Positions 5,662-7,948 of a stretch of 7,948 bases of DNA are shown here, piece by piece. The notes below the pieces were generated by a model. It had not been told where the DNA came from and made no database searches. It saw only the letters and a list, made by a program, of their open reading frames with translations. The stretch is from Actinomycetota bacterium (lineage in GTDB: Bacteria > Actinomycetota > Acidimicrobiia > Acidimicrobiales > Microtrichaceae): assembly GCA_009700815.1 (NCBI GenBank), contig WLLG01000085.1, positions 1 to 7,948 of the forward strand, read 5' to 3'. Each line of letters starts with the position of its first letter. Position 1 is the stretch's first letter. The position numbers and the translations under genes are program-made.

Positions 5662-5725
5662 AGGTCTCGTGACCTATCCTTAGCCGAGCGATCGGAGCGA
5701 TCGGAGCAGCAGGTGCAGGAGACCT
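5662..5725. repeat. Tandem 9-bp repeat framed by a 7-bp inverted repeat in the cca/GNAT divergent gap
   Basis: The unit GAGCGATCG occurs at 5686-5694 and 5695-5703, followed by a partial GAGC at 5704-5707. Each unit holds a CGATCG palindrome. The block is framed by AGGTCTC (5662-5668) and its inverse GAGACCT (5719-5725). It sits in the only region available for promoters of both divergent genes. A plus-strand TATCCT (5675-5680) could be a -10 for the GNAT gene, which would put the tandem repeat at the start of its leader. It may be a regulator binding site or simple slippage. Confidence 0.4.
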
Positions 5726-5736
5726 AGTTCAAGCCT

Positions 5737-6456
5737 ATGAGCACGCGTCAGACCCTGACTCTTGGAAACGAGCGGTTTCATGTGGGCCCCTGGCACGCAG
5801 ATCCCGGCATTGCCTATCTCACGGTTAAGTCGAACGTTATTGAGCCAACTGCTCAGGGACTCAACGCCTGCGTTCAACAAATTCGCCAAGATGGATACTC
5901 ATCGGTCATTACAGCAGCGCTTCACCCGCTAGAAGCACGGCCTTACTTTGCGGCGGGATTCTTGGAATATGACCGCCTTCGAGTGCTCTCTCATGATCTC
6001 GGCCGAATCGGAATGATGGGGAACTCAAAGCCAGCAGGGGTGCAGATTCGCAAGGCCAGGCGATCGGACCGTGCCCTTGCTCTGCAGGTTGACAAGCTGG
6101 CCTTCCCTCGCTTCTGGCGACTCGATGCCGCGGGGCTTGACGAGGCAATCTCAGCCACACCTCGGACGCGGTTTCGCCTAGCCGAGGTTCATGGCCAGGC
6201 AATTGGCTATTCAGTCATTGGCCGATCACGCAACCAAGGCTTTCTGCAGCGGCTTGCTACTCACCCCGACTACGCAGGCACCGGAGTTGGTTCAGCGCTT
6301 GTGGTTGACGCTTTGCTCTGGGCTCGCCGTCGAAAAGTCACTCGTGTCTTAGTCAATACTCAAACAGATAACCAGCGCGCTCTGCGGCTCTACAAGCAAC
6401 TCGGATTTCAGCTCACCCCAACTGACCTAGTTGTGCTGACCAAAGACTTACCGTGA
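5737..6456 (+). CDS. GNAT family N-acetyltransferase, probable degenerate tandem-GNAT architecture
   Basis: A cytoplasmic acetyl-CoA-dependent acetyltransferase of 239 residues; the acceptor is unknown. The C-terminal half (about 102-239) is a complete GNAT domain: VQIRKARRSDRALALQVDKLAF (102-123), then the acetyl-CoA motif A in LQRLATHPDYAGTGVGSALV (170-189), then VLVNTQTDNQRALRLYKQLGF (204-224). In motif A the usual Q/R-x-x-G-x-G/A has Ala180 in place of Q/R, while Gly183 and Gly185 remain. The N-terminal half (about 25-90) ends with EARPYFAAGFLEYDRLRVLSHDL, which parallels the end of the second domain (RALRLYKQLGF...LVVLTKDL), suggesting a second, reduced GNAT fold without a motif A. The ATG at 5737 is fixed by an in-frame stop at 5725-5727; the nearest GGAG is about 14 nt away, so the ribosome site is poor. 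It overlaps the DUF6049 start by 4 bp and is surely co-translated with it. In mycobacteria a MutT-type gene occupies this slot. Confidence 0.85.
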   Translation: MSTRQTLTLGNERFHVGPWHADPGIAYLTVKSNVIEPTAQGLNACVQQIRQDGYSSVITAALHPLEARPYFAAGFLEYDRLRVLSHDLGRIGMMGNSKPAGVQIRKARRSDRALALQVDKLAFPRFWRLDAAGLDEAISATPRTRFRLAEVHGQAIGYSVIGRSRNQGFLQRLATHPDYAGTGVGSALVVDALLWARRRKVTRVLVNTQTDNQRALRLYKQLGFQLTPTDLVVLTKDLP

Positions 6457-7948
6457 GATCACTTCGCAGAATCCTTAGCCGGTCCAGAACACTCAAGCTA
6501 CTGGCTGTGTGCTGCGGCGCTCTTGCGATTGCCATTGCGAGCGTCTCACCCGCACTAGCCAGCAAGTCTGCGCCGACTCAGCAACCCGAAGAAGTCCTCC
6601 AGATCAGTTCTATTTCGCCCTGGGTATCTGCTTCGGGCGAGTTTCAAGTTCGATTTGATCCGACGGGAGAGGTACCCCCCGGGTCGATTCTCACCTACAC
6701 CGTTCATCAGGGCCTACAACCGACCCGCTCGCAGACCCTGCGAGACAAAGTCGATGGGGTTATCGACGGTGCTTCGGCCGGCAAGGTTTTACAGAGCCCC
6801 GTATCAAAGCCGCTGGCCGAGTACGGAGACCCTGCGGCTGGCTCGGTTCTCACCATCCCACTTCGTGCGACTCCCGACCAAGACCGCCTCCGTGTACTCC
6901 TCCCAAAGGCCGGTATTCACCCGGTGGAGTTGGTCCTCACTAGCGCGGAAGGTCCCGAAATCTGGAGCCAGGTCGTGTTCTTGAATCGACTACCCACGAA
7001 TTACTCCACGCAGCAGCAAGACCCAAGCGCTGTCGCCGTGACACTGCTGGTACCCATAGAAACAGCGCCGAGTCTTAACCCAGCCGGACTCGCGGCCTTC
7101 GGCGTTGAAGACCGCTCACGCATTGATGCCGCAAGCACCCTGCTCGAGGAAGTACCAGAAGCGCCGCTGACCCTGGGACTCCGCCCAAATACCCTCGATG
7201 GTCTCGTTCGCAGCAAAGAGCCCTGGGCTGAGCGGTTTGTGAATGCTCTCACCTCGGCTCTGTCACCACCGGAGTCAGGGCCACCCGCTGCTGCGCAACC
7301 GTCACTACTCTCGATGCCGTATGTGCACGTGAGTACTGCTGGGCTTGTTTCGACGGGAGCCATAGGGGATTTGCAGCGAGAAATCGCTCTGGGCGACCGG
7401 GTCACCCGGCAAATCACTTCTACTCAGGCGCAGCAAGGTATCTGGGCCCTAGATGACACGCTCAGCCCCGAGTCGGCCCAAGTACTCGCTGGTTTCGGAA
7501 ACACGGCGTTTCTCGTCGATCCTGCTCAACTCGAACGACCTGCGAACCTTACCGAGCAACAAACCATGACTGCGGGTAGTCAGCTTGGCAAGGATTCCGG
7601 CCTGCGGGCTCTGGCATATGACACCTTGGTTTCTGCCCGGTTCGCTGACTCTGGGGTCGATCCAGCTCTTCGAGCACATCAGGTCATCTCGATCATCATG
7701 GCCGCCTGGTTCACAGCCCGAAGCCCCGGATTTGAAAGCTTCTCTGCAGGCGGGGCTGCACTTGGATCAGTCATTGTTATTCCAACCACTATTGACCCTG
7801 CTGTTATTTCAGCCCTCGAGCCAAGCTTGCTGAGCGGAGGGCCCCTGCAAGTCCTAGCGAACGGGGCCCCTCTCGGACCGGCCTCGACCAAATCAGCAGA
7901 ACCGGTGGTGCAATTGGCCCCAGTGATTGCCCCCGATGAAGCAGTTGC
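6453..7948 (+). CDS. Secreted DUF6049 family protein, partial (runs off right edge)
   Basis: A continuous reading frame of 498 codons is open to the window end. It starts at a GTG that overlaps the GNAT stop (GTGA), with no ribosome site of its own, so translation is coupled. Residues 1-15 are basic (RSLRRILSRSRTLK), 16-31 hydrophobic (LLAVCCGALAIAIASV), and ALA at 34-36 is a good signal-peptidase site; the mature protein is outside the membrane. Residues 48-180 resemble the beta-rich N-terminal part of the family (LQISSISPWVSASGEF...). At 193-251 comes VAVTLLVPIETAP...TLGLRPNTLDGL, then LLSMPYVHVSTAGL (285-298) and IWALDDTLSPESAQVLAGFGNTAFLVDP (330-357), following the order of conserved segments in DUF6049. 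The family lies beside the murJ flippase gene in actinobacteria (Rv3909, next to Rv3910) and usually ends in a membrane anchor, here missing with the C-terminus. The function is unknown; an envelope role is inferred from secretion and neighbours. Confidence 0.85.
   Translation, partial: MRSLRRILSRSRTLKLLAVCCGALAIAIASVSPALASKSAPTQQPEEVLQISSISPWVSASGEFQVRFDPTGEVPPGSILTYTVHQGLQPTRSQTLRDKVDGVIDGASAGKVLQSPVSKPLAEYGDPAAGSVLTIPLRATPDQDRLRVLLPKAGIHPVELVLTSAEGPEIWSQVVFLNRLPTNYSTQQQDPSAVAVTLLVPIETAPSLNPAGLAAFGVEDRSRIDAASTLLEEVPEAPLTLGLRPNTLDGLVRSKEPWAERFVNALTSALSPPESGPPAAAQPSLLSMPYVHVSTAGLVSTGAIGDLQREIALGDRVTRQITSTQAQQGIWALDDTLSPESAQVLAGFGNTAFLVDPAQLERPANLTEQQTMTAGSQLGKDSGLRALAYDTLVSARFADSGVDPALRAHQVISIIMAAWFTARSPGFESFSAGGAALGSVIVIPTTIDPAVISALEPSLLSGGPLQVLANGAPLGPASTKSAEPVVQLAPVIAPDEAV

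Noticed and set aside
6655..7417. Open frames of 109 codons (plus, 6655-6984) and 138 codons (minus, 7001-7417)
   Set aside because: Both are explained by the continuous DUF6049 frame starting at 6453, which has a signal peptide and family segments; the alternatives are low-complexity Arg/Ser-rich translations.
1..7948. Possible mobile element, CRISPR array, toxin-antitoxin or defence system
   Set aside because: No transposase, integrase, long terminal inverted repeats, spaced direct repeats or defence-type domains were seen; gene content and order are those of conserved actinobacterial chromosome.

Overview
The window looks like core chromosome of an actinomycete (phylum Actinomycetota) of moderate GC, by eye in the mid-to-upper 50s percent. 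The phylum call rests on gene content and order. A class A penicillin-binding protein sits directly behind a DUF5318 zinc-ribbon protein, the same pairing as Rv0049-ponA1 in Mycobacterium. A class II CCA-adding enzyme is divergent from a gene block leading into a secreted DUF6049 protein, as in Mycobacterium Rv3907c-Rv3909. As I recall the Streptomyces origin region, it carries the same overall order (PBP ... CCA enzyme - DUF6049 - MurJ), so this is probably the oriC-proximal neighbourhood of a non-model actinomycete. I cannot place it to genus.

Layout from left to right. Bases 1-65 (minus) hold the first 21 codons of a gene running off the left edge; it has a strong ribosome binding site and a PanB-like N-terminus. 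Bases 157-2361 (minus) encode the bifunctional peptidoglycan synthase. Bases 2449-2844 (minus) encode DUF5318. Bases 2856-3743 (plus) encode a SAM-dependent methyltransferase that starts almost back-to-back with DUF5318. Bases 3753-4181 (minus) encode a universal stress protein that converges on the methyltransferase. Bases 4230-5636 (minus) encode the CCA tRNA nucleotidyltransferase. After a 100-bp divergent gap come a GNAT acetyltransferase (5737-6456, plus) and, translationally coupled to it, a secreted DUF6049 protein (6453 to the right edge, plus, partial). MurJ would be the expected next gene outside the window.

Functionally the window mixes cell-envelope synthesis (PBP and its DUF5318 partner; DUF6049, which lies beside the lipid II flippase gene in relatives), tRNA 3'-end maturation (CCA enzyme) and small accessory genes (methyltransferase, UspA, GNAT) that appear to vary between lineages inside this conserved frame. 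No mobile elements, CRISPR arrays, tRNA/rRNA genes or phage genes were seen.

I did not find an exciting new system. The most noticeable unexplained signals are short inverted repeats sitting on the stop codons, a probable leaderless start for the CCA gene, a tandem 9-bp repeat between the CCA and GNAT genes, mutually exclusive hairpins in the PBP leader, and a GNAT protein that appears to be a degenerate tandem duplication. All are inferences from reading the sequence and need computation or experiment.
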